A stretch of DNA of 6,596 nucleotides from Alphaproteobacteria bacterium (lineage in GTDB: Bacteria > Pseudomonadota > Alphaproteobacteria > CACIAM-22H2): positions 1-6,596 of the forward strand of contig VGEI01000206.1 in the NCBI GenBank assembly GCA_016869415.1, given 5' to 3'. Under the pieces are notes generated by a model, which had not been told where the DNA came from, searched no databases, and saw only the letters and a list, made by a program, of their open reading frames with translations. Below, piece by piece: positions 1-6,445 of the stretch. Within the stretch, counting starts at the first letter, position 1; every line of letters starts with the position of its first letter. Made by a program: the position numbers and the translations under genes.

Positions 1-1012
1 CGACCGGATGGGGCCGGGTCACCTGCGGGTCGACGACGAAGAGGTCGCCCAGCCCACTGCTCACCGTGTATTCCATGTGGGTGCCGAGATAGGCGGCCTT
101 GGCGATGCGGCCCTCGATTGAGGGCTGTATCGGCTGCTGGGTCGCGATGATCAGCGATTCCGGCCGGATGGCGACCTTGATGGCGCCCGGCTTGGCGCCG
201 CGGTGACGCAGCTGCAGCTCGACCCCGCCCAGCTTCACCCGGGCGCGCTCGCCCTGCAGCTCGGCCAGCTCGCCGCTGACCAGGTTGGCGTCGCCGATGA
301 AGTCGGCGACGAAGAGGTTGGCCGGCTCCTCGTAGAGATCCCGCGGCGCGCCGGTCTGGGCGATGGCCGCATTGCTCATCACGATGATGCGGTCGGAGAC
401 GGCCAGCGCTTCCTGCTGGTCGTGGGTGACGTAGGCGACGGTGAGATTGAGCTTGAGCTGCAGCTCGCGGATATCCTCGCGCACCCGGCGGCGCAGCTTG
501 GCGTCGAGATTGGAGAGGGGCTCGTCGAAGAGCAGAACCTGCGGCTCGAGCACCAGGGCGCGGGCCACGGCGACGCGCTGCTGCTGGCCGCCCGAGAGCT
601 CGGAGGGCAGGCGCTTCTCGAAGCCCTTGAGGCCGACGAGGCCGAGCTTCTCGATCGCCATCTCCTCGGCTTTGGCCTTGGGAACGCCGGAAACAGTCGG
701 GCCGTAGGCTGCGTTCTCCAGCACGCTCATGTGCGGGAAGAGGGCGTAGGACTGGAAGACCATCGAAACGTCGCGATCGGCGGCCGAAAGGCGCGTGACG
801 TCGCGGCCGCCGATGAAGATCTGGCCTTCGCTGGCCATCTCCAGCCCGGCGATCATGCGCAGGGTCGTGGTCTTGCCGCAGCCCGAGGGCCCGAGCAGCG
901 TCACCAGCTTGCCGGGCTCGATGGTGAAGTTGACGTTGTCGACGGCCGTCACCGTGCCGTAGCGCTTGACCACGTTGCGGAATTCGACCGACGCGGGCCC
1001 GTTCTTGCTCAT
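1..1012 (-). CDS. ABC transporter ATP-binding protein, FbpC/AfuC/MalK-like (3' end beyond window)
   Basis: This is the cytoplasmic nucleotide-binding subunit that powers the importer encoded just upstream. It was read by translating the minus strand from the ATG at 1010-1012: 337 codons with no stop before the window edge. All ABC ATPase motifs are present in order: Walker A GPSGCGKT (residues 41-48), Q-loop Gln87 in VFQSYALFPH, signature LSGGQQQ (139-145), Walker B VLLFDEP (159-165), D-loop SNLD (167-170) and H-loop His197 in THDQQEAL. A C-terminal TOBE-type region follows (about 240-337, including IRPESL at 282-287), as in MalK/FbpC-type importers. Relatives are about 350 residues long, so only a short C-terminal piece is missing. 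The start is supported by an AGGGGA-type ribosome site about 10 nt upstream. The gene follows the second binding-protein gene after 31 bp, so it is probably co-transcribed with it. The ATPase does not define the substrate. Confidence 0.95.
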   Translation of the reverse strand, partial: MSKNGPASVEFRNVVKRYGTVTAVDNVNFTIEPGKLVTLLGPSGCGKTTTLRMIAGLEMASEGQIFIGGRDVTRLSAADRDVSMVFQSYALFPHMSVLENAAYGPTVSGVPKAKAEEMAIEKLGLVGLKGFEKRLPSELSGGQQQRVAVARALVLEPQVLLFDEPLSNLDAKLRRRVREDIRELQLKLNLTVAYVTHDQQEALAVSDRIIVMSNAAIAQTGAPRDLYEEPANLFVADFIGDANLVSGELAELQGERARVKLGGVELQLRHRGAKPGAIKVAIRPESLIIATQQPIQPSIEGRIAKAAYLGTHMEYTVSSGLGDLFVVDPQVTRPHPV

Positions 1013-1043
1013 GGCGACGCTGTCCCCTTGACCCTCTATCCAC

Positions 1044-2072
1044 TCACTTCGGCAGGCTGCCGACATCCTTCTCCCAGCGGTCGACGACGCGCTTGCGCTC
1101 GGTGCTGGTGCCGTACTTCTTGAAGTCGTAGTCGATCAGCTTGATGTCGTCGAGCTTCGGCGCTTCCGGCGGCGCGGTCGCAGACTTGTTCGACGGCACC
1201 TGGAACGACTTGGCGTTCTTGGCCAGATTCTGCGCCTCGGCGCTCAGCGCCCAGTCGTACCACTTCTTCGCGTTGTCGAGGTTGCGCGCCCCCTTGATGA
1301 TCGACATCGAGCCGATCTCGTAGCCCGTGCCCTCGCAGGGCGGCACGGCCTTGAGCGGGAAGCCGGCGGCCGCCTCGGCCACGGCGTCGTGCAGGAAGAT
1401 GACGCCGACCGTGGTCTCGCCGCGCGCGGCGTTGCGCACCGGCGCTGGGCCCGAGCGGGTGTACTGGTTGACGTTGCGGTGCAGCTGCTTGAGATAGTCG
1501 AAGGCCTTGTCCTCGCCCCAGAGCTGGATCAGCGTCGCCAGCGCCGTGTAGGCCGTGCCGGAGGACGAGGGGTTGGAGATCTGTACCTCGTCGCGGAACT
1601 CTGGCTTCACCAGGTCGGCCCAGCATTTGGGCTCGTTCAGCTTCTTCTTGGCGAGCAGCTCGGTGTTGTAGGTAAAGCCGAGGGCGCCAGCGTAGATGCC
1701 GACCGTCTTCTGGCCGGATTGTTCCCATTGCTTGACGGCCCAGGGATGCAGCTGATCGAGCATCGGCGAGCGGTAGGGGATGCTGAGCTCCGCCTCGGCG
1801 GCGGCGAGATGCGGATCGCCGGTGCCGCCCCACCAGATATCGGCGCGCGGGTTGGACGCCTCGGCGCGGATCTGGGTGATGGTCTCGCCCGAGCCCTTGG
1901 CCGTCATGGTCACCTTGATCGCCGTTTTGCGCTCGAACTCCTGCACGGCGAGCGTGCACCACTCGTTGAGCACGCTGCAGTAGAGAACGAGCTGCGCTTG
2001 GGCAGGCTTGGACGGAGCGGCGATCGCACCGGCCACCAGGGCGGCGGCACCGAGCAGGACAATACGTTTCAT
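1044..2072 (-). CDS. ABC transporter periplasmic substrate-binding protein 2 (AfuA/FbpA-like fold)
   Basis: This is a periplasmic solute receptor of the type II binding-protein class (COG1840-like, SBP_bac_6/8-like), 342 aa. Residues 1-26 form a Sec signal peptide: Lys-Arg, then a hydrophobic core, then an AQA cleavage motif at 24-26. The mature protein begins QLVLYCSV and contains WWGGTGDPH (80-88), YAGALGF (127-133), NQYTRSG (202-208), His228-Asp229 and GYEIGS (250-255). FbpA iron-binding proteins carry two adjacent tyrosines where this protein has His-Asp, so ferric iron is doubtful as ligand. His228, Asp229 and Glu252 match in spacing the sugar-phosphate contacts I recall for AfuA. Four cysteines (32, 39, 150, 246) are shared with the first binding protein, to which it is about 62% identical without gaps. 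The ATG has a strong AAGAGGAGT ribosome site, and the gene sits 29 bp after the permease and 31 bp before the ATPase. Periplasmic binding-protein function is very likely; the ligand is inferred. Confidence 0.93.
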   Translation of the reverse strand: MKRIVLLGAAALVAGAIAAPSKPAQAQLVLYCSVLNEWCTLAVQEFERKTAIKVTMTAKGSGETITQIRAEASNPRADIWWGGTGDPHLAAAEAELSIPYRSPMLDQLHPWAVKQWEQSGQKTVGIYAGALGFTYNTELLAKKKLNEPKCWADLVKPEFRDEVQISNPSSSGTAYTALATLIQLWGEDKAFDYLKQLHRNVNQYTRSGPAPVRNAARGETTVGVIFLHDAVAEAAAGFPLKAVPPCEGTGYEIGSMSIIKGARNLDNAKKWYDWALSAEAQNLAKNAKSFQVPSNKSATAPPEAPKLDDIKLIDYDFKKYGTSTERKRVVDRWEKDVGSLPK

Positions 2073-2101
2073 GGTCGGACTCCTCTTGGGCAGGCGCGGG
2101 C

Positions 2102-4294
2102 TCAGCCGGCGGCTTGCATGGCGACGTCGCCGGGTGCTGTGGCAGTGCGCCGGCCGAGCTTCCGTTCGCCGACCAAGATCTGGATCATCAGGATGGCGGT
2201 CAGCATGACGACGATCAGGACCGACGAATAGGCGATGGCCAGGCCGAACTCGCCGGCCTCGACGCGCCCGACGATGTAGGCGGTGGCCATGTTGTACTCG
2301 GCCGAAACCAGGAAGATGATGGCGCTCACCGCCGTCATGGCACGCACGAAGCTGTAGACCAGGGCGGCGATAATCGCCGGCCGCAGCAGCGGCAGGATGA
2401 CCTTGCGCACCGTGGTGAACGAACGCGCCCCCAGGGTCAGCGAGGCCTCGTCCAGGCTCTTGTCGATCTGGCTCATGGTGGCGATGCCCGAGCGCACGCC
2501 GACCGGCATGTTGCGGAAGACGAAGCAGATGATGAGGATCAGGCCGGTCCCGGTGATCTCGATCGGCGGCACGTTGTAGGCCAGGATGTAGCTGACACCG
2601 ACCACGGTACCGGGAATGGCGAAGCTCAGCATGGTGCCGAACTCGAAGGTGCGCTGGCCGGCGAAGCGCTGGCGCGACAGCAGGTAGGCGGTGAGCAGGC
2701 CGATGATCGCGGTCAGCGGCGCGGCGATGGCCGAGACCTGGATCGTCGTCCAGAACGAGTCCCAGGCCGAGCCGGAGAAGTGAATACCCCAGGCGGCGCG
2801 CTCGATGGCGAAGCCGGTCAGATAGTGCTCGAAGGTCGGCGTGTAGTCGCGGCCCATGGCCTTGACGAAGCCGCCGATCAGGATGGTCACGTAGATGACG
2901 ATGGTCAGGATCGCCCAGGGGATCGCCGCGCCGTAGCAGAGGATGGCGACGCGCCGCGGCAGGGGCAGCGGCAAGCCGGAATCGCCCTTGCCGGTGACCG
3001 TCGTGTACGACTTGTTGCCGAGCCAGCGGTGCTGCGCATAGAAGGCGCCGAGCGTGAAGGCGAGGAGGATGATCGCCAGCACGGCGGCGCGTCCTTGGTC
3101 GTGGGCAGCACCGACCACGGCGAAGAAGATCTTGGTCGACAGAACCTCAAAATTCCCGCCGAGCACCAGCGGGTTGCCGAAATCGGCCATGCTCTCGATG
3201 AAGCCGAGCAGGAAGCCGTTGGCCAGGCCCGGCCGCATCAGCGGCAGGGTGATGGTCGAGAAGGTCGTCCAGCGCTTGGCGCGCAGCGTCTGCGACGCCT
3301 CTTCGAGCGAGGGCGAGATGCCCTGCACGACGCCGATCATCACCAGGAAGGCGATGGGCGTGAAGGCCAGCATCTGGGCGAGGAAGACACCGGGCAGACC
3401 GTAGATCCAGCGCGAGCGCGGGATGTCGAACCACTCGTAAAGAACCGCCGATACCGCCCCGGAGCGGCCGAAGAGCAGGATGACGGCCAAGCCGATGACG
3501 AAGGGCGGCGTGATGATCGGCAGCACGGTCAATACGCGCAGCAGGCCCTTGAAGCGGAAGGCGGTGCGCGCGGCAATCAGGGCGAAGGCGAGGCCGAGAA
3601 CCGTGGTGCCGACACCGACCAGGATGGCGAGGAACAGCGTGTTCCAGGCGACACCGCAGCGTAGGCTCGAATAGACGCAGTCGAGCCCCCAGATCGACTT
3701 GTCGAAGAACTTGGAAGTGAACGCGGCCGGCGCGAAGTTCCCGTCATTGTCCTTGAAGGCGCTGACCAGGATTTCCCAGATGGGAAAGAAGACGAAGGTG
3801 ACGATCAGCGCCACGACCAAGCCGATCGACGACACGGTGAAGGCATCGCCTCGGCAGAAGCCGCGGGCCGCCAGCCCGTGGGTCAGCAGCATCAGGAAGG
3901 CGAGAGCGGTGAGGAAGGCACCGTAGCCCATGCCGGCCTGCTTGGGGCCTGGCGCGCCGAATAGTGCCGACAGCCAGTCCGCCGTCCAGCCACGGTGGTC
4001 GATCGAGAACCCTTCGAAGATCAGCCAGAAGAGCCCGGCGATGCCGCTCCAGATCAGGATGTCGGCGATGCGCTTGTCATCGGCCGGCAGACGCAGCGGC
4101 AGCAGCGCCGCGGCCAGCGGCAGAACCGTGGGCAGCAGCCACCAGACGCCGCCGAGGCCGAGCCCAAGTCCGCTGCCGGCCTTGCCGGTCGGCCAACCGC
4201 TGAGCGAAAGGCTGCCGCCCTCGACGAGGTACCAGGGCAGGATGGTGAACCCCACCCAGCCCAGGCCCAGCCAGAGGGCGGCAGATTTCTTCAC
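2102..4294 (-). CDS. ABC transporter permease, two fused MetI-like domains (FbpB/AfuB-like)
   Basis: This is an inner-membrane importer channel of 730 aa in which both permease halves are one polypeptide, so no partner permease gene is needed. By eye there are about 16 hydrophobic segments. Four lie in an N-terminal part (about 5-24, 43-67, 77-95, 122-140), six in the first permease domain (about 154-420) and six in the second (about 448-708). Each domain has the cytoplasmic EAA loop that docks on the ATPase: EEASQTLRAKRW with LPLMRPG (331-356), and DEASLTLGARSF with LPLLRPA (615-640). The hydrophilic stretch 421-447 looks like the linker between the halves. The start codon is GTG at 4292-4294; no other usable start lies upstream in frame. 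The ribosome site is weak and lies in a GC-rich hairpin, unlike the strong sites of its neighbours. The gene begins 37 bp after binding protein 1. Fused permeases of this layout occur in FbpB-, FutB- and AfuB-type systems. Confidence 0.94.
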   Translation of the reverse strand: MKKSAALWLGLGWVGFTILPWYLVEGGSLSLSGWPTGKAGSGLGLGLGGVWWLLPTVLPLAAALLPLRLPADDKRIADILIWSGIAGLFWLIFEGFSIDHRGWTADWLSALFGAPGPKQAGMGYGAFLTALAFLMLLTHGLAARGFCRGDAFTVSSIGLVVALIVTFVFFPIWEILVSAFKDNDGNFAPAAFTSKFFDKSIWGLDCVYSSLRCGVAWNTLFLAILVGVGTTVLGLAFALIAARTAFRFKGLLRVLTVLPIITPPFVIGLAVILLFGRSGAVSAVLYEWFDIPRSRWIYGLPGVFLAQMLAFTPIAFLVMIGVVQGISPSLEEASQTLRAKRWTTFSTITLPLMRPGLANGFLLGFIESMADFGNPLVLGGNFEVLSTKIFFAVVGAAHDQGRAAVLAIILLAFTLGAFYAQHRWLGNKSYTTVTGKGDSGLPLPLPRRVAILCYGAAIPWAILTIVIYVTILIGGFVKAMGRDYTPTFEHYLTGFAIERAAWGIHFSGSAWDSFWTTIQVSAIAAPLTAIIGLLTAYLLSRQRFAGQRTFEFGTMLSFAIPGTVVGVSYILAYNVPPIEITGTGLILIICFVFRNMPVGVRSGIATMSQIDKSLDEASLTLGARSFTTVRKVILPLLRPAIIAALVYSFVRAMTAVSAIIFLVSAEYNMATAYIVGRVEAGEFGLAIAYSSVLIVVMLTAILMIQILVGERKLGRRTATAPGDVAMQAAG

Positions 4295-4309
4295 CGGCTG
4301 CTCGGCCGG
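4294..4309 (-). promoter_or_regulatory. GC hairpin covering the weak ribosome site and GTG start of the permease gene
   Basis: On the minus strand CCGGC and GCCGG are exact reverse complements around the loop CGAGCA, and the last arm ends on the first base of the GTG start. The only purine-rich stretch near the start lies inside this hairpin. The permease would therefore be translated poorly unless ribosomes finishing binding protein 1 open the structure, which would keep membrane protein below binding protein. That role is inference. Confidence 0.4.
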
Positions 4310-4331
4310 TTCCGTCGGCGCCGAATCCGCC

Positions 4332-5372
4332 TTACTTCGGCAGGTTCTTGACCTCGTTGTCCCACTTCGACAGCAAACGGCGGCGCTCGGCCGACGAGCC
4401 GTACTTGTCGAAATCGTAGTTGATCAGCTTCACCTCGGTGAGCTTGGGCGCCTGAGGCGGAACTGGCGCGTTCTTGTTCGACGGCACTTGGTAGGACTTC
4501 GCCTGCGCACCGAGGGCCTGTGCCGCCGGGGTCAGGGCCCAGTCGTACCACTTCTTGGCATTGTCGAGGTTGCGGGCGCCCTTGATGATGGTCATCGAAC
4601 CGATCTCGTAGCCCGTGCCCTCGCAGGGCGCCACCACCTTCACCGGCCCGCCTTCGACGACCATGGTCACCATGTCATGCATGAACGTGATGCCGACGAG
4701 GGTCTCGCCGAGGCTCGTCGCCTTGGCGGGAGCCGCACCCGACTTGGTGTACTGGTTGATGTTCCTGTGGAGCCGCTTGAGGTAGTCGAAGCCCTTGTCC
4801 TCGCCCATCAGCTGCACCACCGTGGCCAGCATGGTGTAGGAGGTGCCTGACGAGTTCGGGTCGGCAACCTGAACCTCGTCCTTGAGCTTCGGGTTCAGCA
4901 GGTCCGACCAGCACTTGAGCTCGGGGATGCCCTTGCCGGCAATCTGCTTGGTGTTGTAGCCGAAGCCGAGCGCGCCGGCGTAGACGCCGATGGTGCGCTT
5001 CTTGGAGCTCTGCCACTGGCGGATCGCCCAGTCCTGCAGATCCTTGTTCATCGGCGACTCGTATTCCTGCGCCAGTCCTTCCTCGGCCGCCTGCAGGTGC
5101 GGATCGCCCGTGCCGCCCCACCAGACGTCGCCGCGTGGGTTGGAAGCCTCGGCCTTGACCTGGGCATAGAGCTCGCCCGAGCTCTTACGCGTCATGGCGA
5201 CCTTGATGCCGGTCTCGCGCTCAAAGTTGGTGACCATCACCCGGCACCACTCTTCCTGCACCGTGCAGTAGAGGACCAAGTTGCCCTGGGCTTGAGCCGC
5301 CGACGAACCGGCCAGCGCCGCGGTCGCTAGGCCCGCGGCCAACGCCACGCGACCGAAGATCGAAGTCGTCAT
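4332..5372 (-). CDS. ABC transporter periplasmic substrate-binding protein 1 (AfuA/FbpA-like fold)
   Basis: This is the first gene of the importer operon, a periplasmic binding protein of 346 aa. A signal peptide covers about residues 1-28 (hydrophobic core FGRVALAAGLATAALAG, AQA cleavage motif at 26-28). The mature part starts NLVLYCTV and carries the same landmarks as the paralogue at the other side of the permease gene: WWGGTGDPH (84-92), YAGALGF (131-137), NQYTKSG (206-212), His232-Asp233 and GYEIGS (254-259), plus Cys36, 43, 154 and 250. His232 to Glu256 is 24 residues, the spacing I recall between ligand-contacting His205 and Glu229 of AfuA; the iron-coordinating Tyr pair of FbpA is absent. 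It differs most from the paralogue just after His-Asp (MVTMVVEGG versus AVAEAAAGF) and in the N-lobe loop KSSGE versus KGSGE, so the two may prefer different ligands. A GAGGTGAGG ribosome site about 6 nt before the ATG supports the start. Ligand unknown, probably a phosphorylated sugar. Confidence 0.94.
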   Translation of the reverse strand: MTTSIFGRVALAAGLATAALAGSSAAQAQGNLVLYCTVQEEWCRVMVTNFERETGIKVAMTRKSSGELYAQVKAEASNPRGDVWWGGTGDPHLQAAEEGLAQEYESPMNKDLQDWAIRQWQSSKKRTIGVYAGALGFGYNTKQIAGKGIPELKCWSDLLNPKLKDEVQVADPNSSGTSYTMLATVVQLMGEDKGFDYLKRLHRNINQYTKSGAAPAKATSLGETLVGITFMHDMVTMVVEGGPVKVVAPCEGTGYEIGSMTIIKGARNLDNAKKWYDWALTPAAQALGAQAKSYQVPSNKNAPVPPQAPKLTEVKLINYDFDKYGSSAERRRLLSKWDNEVKNLPK

Positions 5373-5396
5373 CTGTACCTCACCTCAGCTATTGAA

Positions 5397-5427
5397 CGTT
5401 TCACTCTGGCTCGAAGCCGGCGAAACG
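5397..5427. promoter_or_regulatory. nested inverted repeat in the leader of the importer operon
   Basis: On the minus strand, outer arms CGTTTCGC and GTGAAACG pair over eight positions with one G-T wobble. They enclose a small inner hairpin GGCT-TCG-AGCC. The structure ends 24 nt before the binding-protein ATG, just upstream of the ribosome site. Its ATG-proximal edge also forms TGAA-ACG-TTCA (5393-5403), a dyad with the central CG seen in LacI/GalR-family operators. It may be an operator or an RNA structure; no regulator gene is in the window. Confidence 0.4.
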
Positions 5428-5461
5428 CATCCGATTGGATTGTTAAGCTCTTGTAGCAGTT

Positions 5462-5490
5462 ACCTTAGCACTACGTTTGCATGACCCCAA
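5462..5490 (-). promoter_or_regulatory. weak promoter candidate for the importer operon
   Basis: On the minus strand, TTGGGG (5485-5490) and TAAGGT (5462-5467) are 17 bp apart. Each matches the sigma-70 consensus at only three of six positions, although spacing and location are suitable. If used, the leader before the binding-protein ATG at 5372 would be about 80 nt and would contain the inverted repeat at 5397-5427. Read-through from the phosphatase gene is an equally good explanation. Confidence 0.2.
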
Positions 5491-5511
5491 GCGTAAGTAG
5501 AGGGGGTGTCG

Positions 5512-6294
5512 TCAGCCGATCCCCGTGGCTTTGATGATCGCCCTGCGTAGTGCCGCGTTGGAGGCCAGTATGGGGTTGCCCTTGGTCAGACCGTTGCCGG
5601 CCAGGAAGTCGTTCGTCCAGCCGCCGGCTTCGTTGACCATCAGGATTCCGGCCAGGCAGTCCCATGAGTTGATGTGCAGCTCGGCATAGGCGTCGGTGCG
5701 GCCGTCGGCCACGTAGGCCAGGCCGAGCGCACCGGAGCCCGAACGCCGGATTCCTGCACCCTCCTTCACCACGCGGGTGACCATGGCGACGTAGTCCTCC
5801 ATCGGTCGGCGCATCGACCAGCCGAGCTCCACGGTCGCGGAGCGCATGTCCCGGGTCTTGCTGACCTTCATCGGTCGGCCATTGAGCGTGGCGCCACCGC
5901 CGGCCTTGGCGGCGAAGAGCTCTCCCAGCATCGGATTGCACAGGGCGCCGACCGTGATGGCGTTGTCCTGCACGTAGGCGATGGAGACGCAGAAATGCGG
6001 AATGCCGCGGGCGAAATTGGCCGTGCCGTCGATCGGGTCAATGACCCAGGCCCGCGCGCCGAACTTGCCGCCGCCTTCTTCGCCGAAGACGCTGTCGCCC
6101 GGGAAGGCCTCGCCGATACGGCGGACGATCAGCTTCTCGACCTCGCCGTCGGCTTCGGTGAGATAGTCCTGATGGCCCTTAAGCTTGTAGGAACCGGTCT
6201 CGCGCTTCTCGTACAGCCGGCGCATGAGATCGCCCGCCTCGCGAGCGATGGCGCAGGCGGCCAGATAACGCTCTTCAACTCCGCGCTTCGACAT
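5512..6294 (-). CDS. inositol-monophosphatase-family phosphatase
   Basis: This is a predicted cytoplasmic Mg2+-dependent phosphatase of about 260 aa, the usual size of the IMPase family. The family's metal site is complete: DYLTEAD (43-49), GEEGGG with Glu72-Glu73, DPIDGTANF with Asp86 and Asp89 (86-94), and the C-terminal WD-x2-AG...EAGG motif with Asp212 (numbering from the ATG at 6292-6294). The family includes inositol-1-phosphatases, histidinol-phosphatases and sugar-phosphate or PAP phosphatases; substrate cannot be assigned from these motifs. I chose the ATG at 6294 because it gives the family's normal N-terminus (MSKRGVEERYL) and has a GAGA-like site 10 nt upstream. A TTG at 6363 would add 23 unconserved-looking residues encoded across a strong dyad. 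The gene lies 139 bp upstream of the importer on the same strand, so it may be co-transcribed or separately controlled. Its position suggests it could dephosphorylate an imported sugar phosphate, which is inference. Confidence 0.92.
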   Translation of the reverse strand: MSKRGVEERYLAACAIAREAGDLMRRLYEKRETGSYKLKGHQDYLTEADGEVEKLIVRRIGEAFPGDSVFGEEGGGKFGARAWVIDPIDGTANFARGIPHFCVSIAYVQDNAITVGALCNPMLGELFAAKAGGGATLNGRPMKVSKTRDMRSATVELGWSMRRPMEDYVAMVTRVVKEGAGIRRSGSGALGLAYVADGRTDAYAELHINSWDCLAGILMVNEAGGWTNDFLAGNGLTKGNPILASNAALRRAIIKATGIG

Positions 6295-6312
6295 GTCGTT
6301 TCGATCTCGTAA

Positions 6313-6342
6313 GGGGAAAACAGTCGCGGCGCGACCTTCCCC
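6313..6342. promoter_or_regulatory. nested inverted repeat in the phosphatase leader
   Basis: Outer arms GGGGAA (6313-6318) and TTCCCC (6337-6342) enclose inner arms GTCGCG (6323-6328) and CGCGAC (6330-6335) around a single G. The structure ends 18 nt upstream of the chosen phosphatase ATG. On the minus strand the inner stem would be a GC-rich hairpin followed by TGTTTT, a short attenuator-like arrangement. Alternatively it is a DNA operator. The symmetry is seen directly; the function is inference. Confidence 0.4.
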
Positions 6343-6382
6343 GGGTTTTGTGCCGGCGATCAAGCCGGATTAATATATGTAA

Positions 6383-6396
6383 TAAAAATATTTTTA
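6383..6396. repeat. 14-bp perfect AT palindrome in an AT-rich divergent intergenic region
   Basis: TAAAAATATTTTTA is a perfect palindrome in the AT-rich stretch about 6368-6460 that separates the phosphatase gene from the divergent cupin gene. It could be a curved or regulator-bound element, or part of the phosphatase promoter region. No convincing -35/-10 pair for the minus strand could be fixed here. Confidence 0.4.
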
Positions 6397-6417
6397 ATTG
6401 CGCTGTATAGTTGTATT

Positions 6418-6445
6418 TTGGCATGGATTTGGAATTAAATATAGT
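6418..6445 (+). promoter_or_regulatory. sigma-70-type promoter candidate for the plus-strand cupin gene
   Basis: The -35 candidate TTGGCA (6418-6423) and -10 candidate TATAGT (6440-6445) each match the consensus at five of six positions and are 16 bp apart. The start of transcription would fall near 6452, giving a leader of about 28 nt before the ATG at 6480. The site lies in DNA much richer in A and T than the rest of the window, so some match by chance is expected. Confidence 0.5.

Noticed and set aside
203..1123. A 306-codon open frame on the plus strand opposite the ATPase gene
   Set aside because: It is a shadow of the ATPase, which has every ABC motif intact on the minus strand. The plus-strand product is Ala/Leu/Gly/Glu-rich with no recognisable domain.
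1389..2231. A 280-codon open frame on the plus strand opposite binding protein 2
   Set aside because: It spans the end of one real minus-strand gene and the whole intergenic gap with no matching ribosome site, and its product looks like reverse-complement noise.
2114..3664. A 516-codon open frame on the plus strand opposite the permease gene
   Set aside because: It is antisense to a clearly membrane-spanning, motif-bearing permease. Its product is a low-complexity Asp/Gly/Arg/Gln-rich chain typical of the reverse strand of GC-rich genes. No family motif is visible.
1044..5372. Plain ferric-iron (FbpABC) transporter annotation
   Set aside because: Gene order and fused permease fit, but the paired iron-binding tyrosines are absent from both receptors. 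The label is kept only as a family resemblance.
5474..5490. TTGGGGTCATGCA as a possible sigma-54 promoter
   Set aside because: The GG and GC dinucleotides do not have the required ten-base spacing.
5484..5507. ACCCC/GGGGT inverted repeat just after the phosphatase stop as a terminator
   Set aside because: The stem is only five pairs with a loop of about 14 nt and there is no T run after it, so it does not meet the look of an intrinsic terminator. Read-through into the importer stays possible.
6295..6363. A TTG start that would add 23 residues to the phosphatase
   Set aside because: The ATG at 6294 gives the usual IMPase length and N-terminus. The extra residues look unlike the family and are encoded across a strong non-coding dyad.
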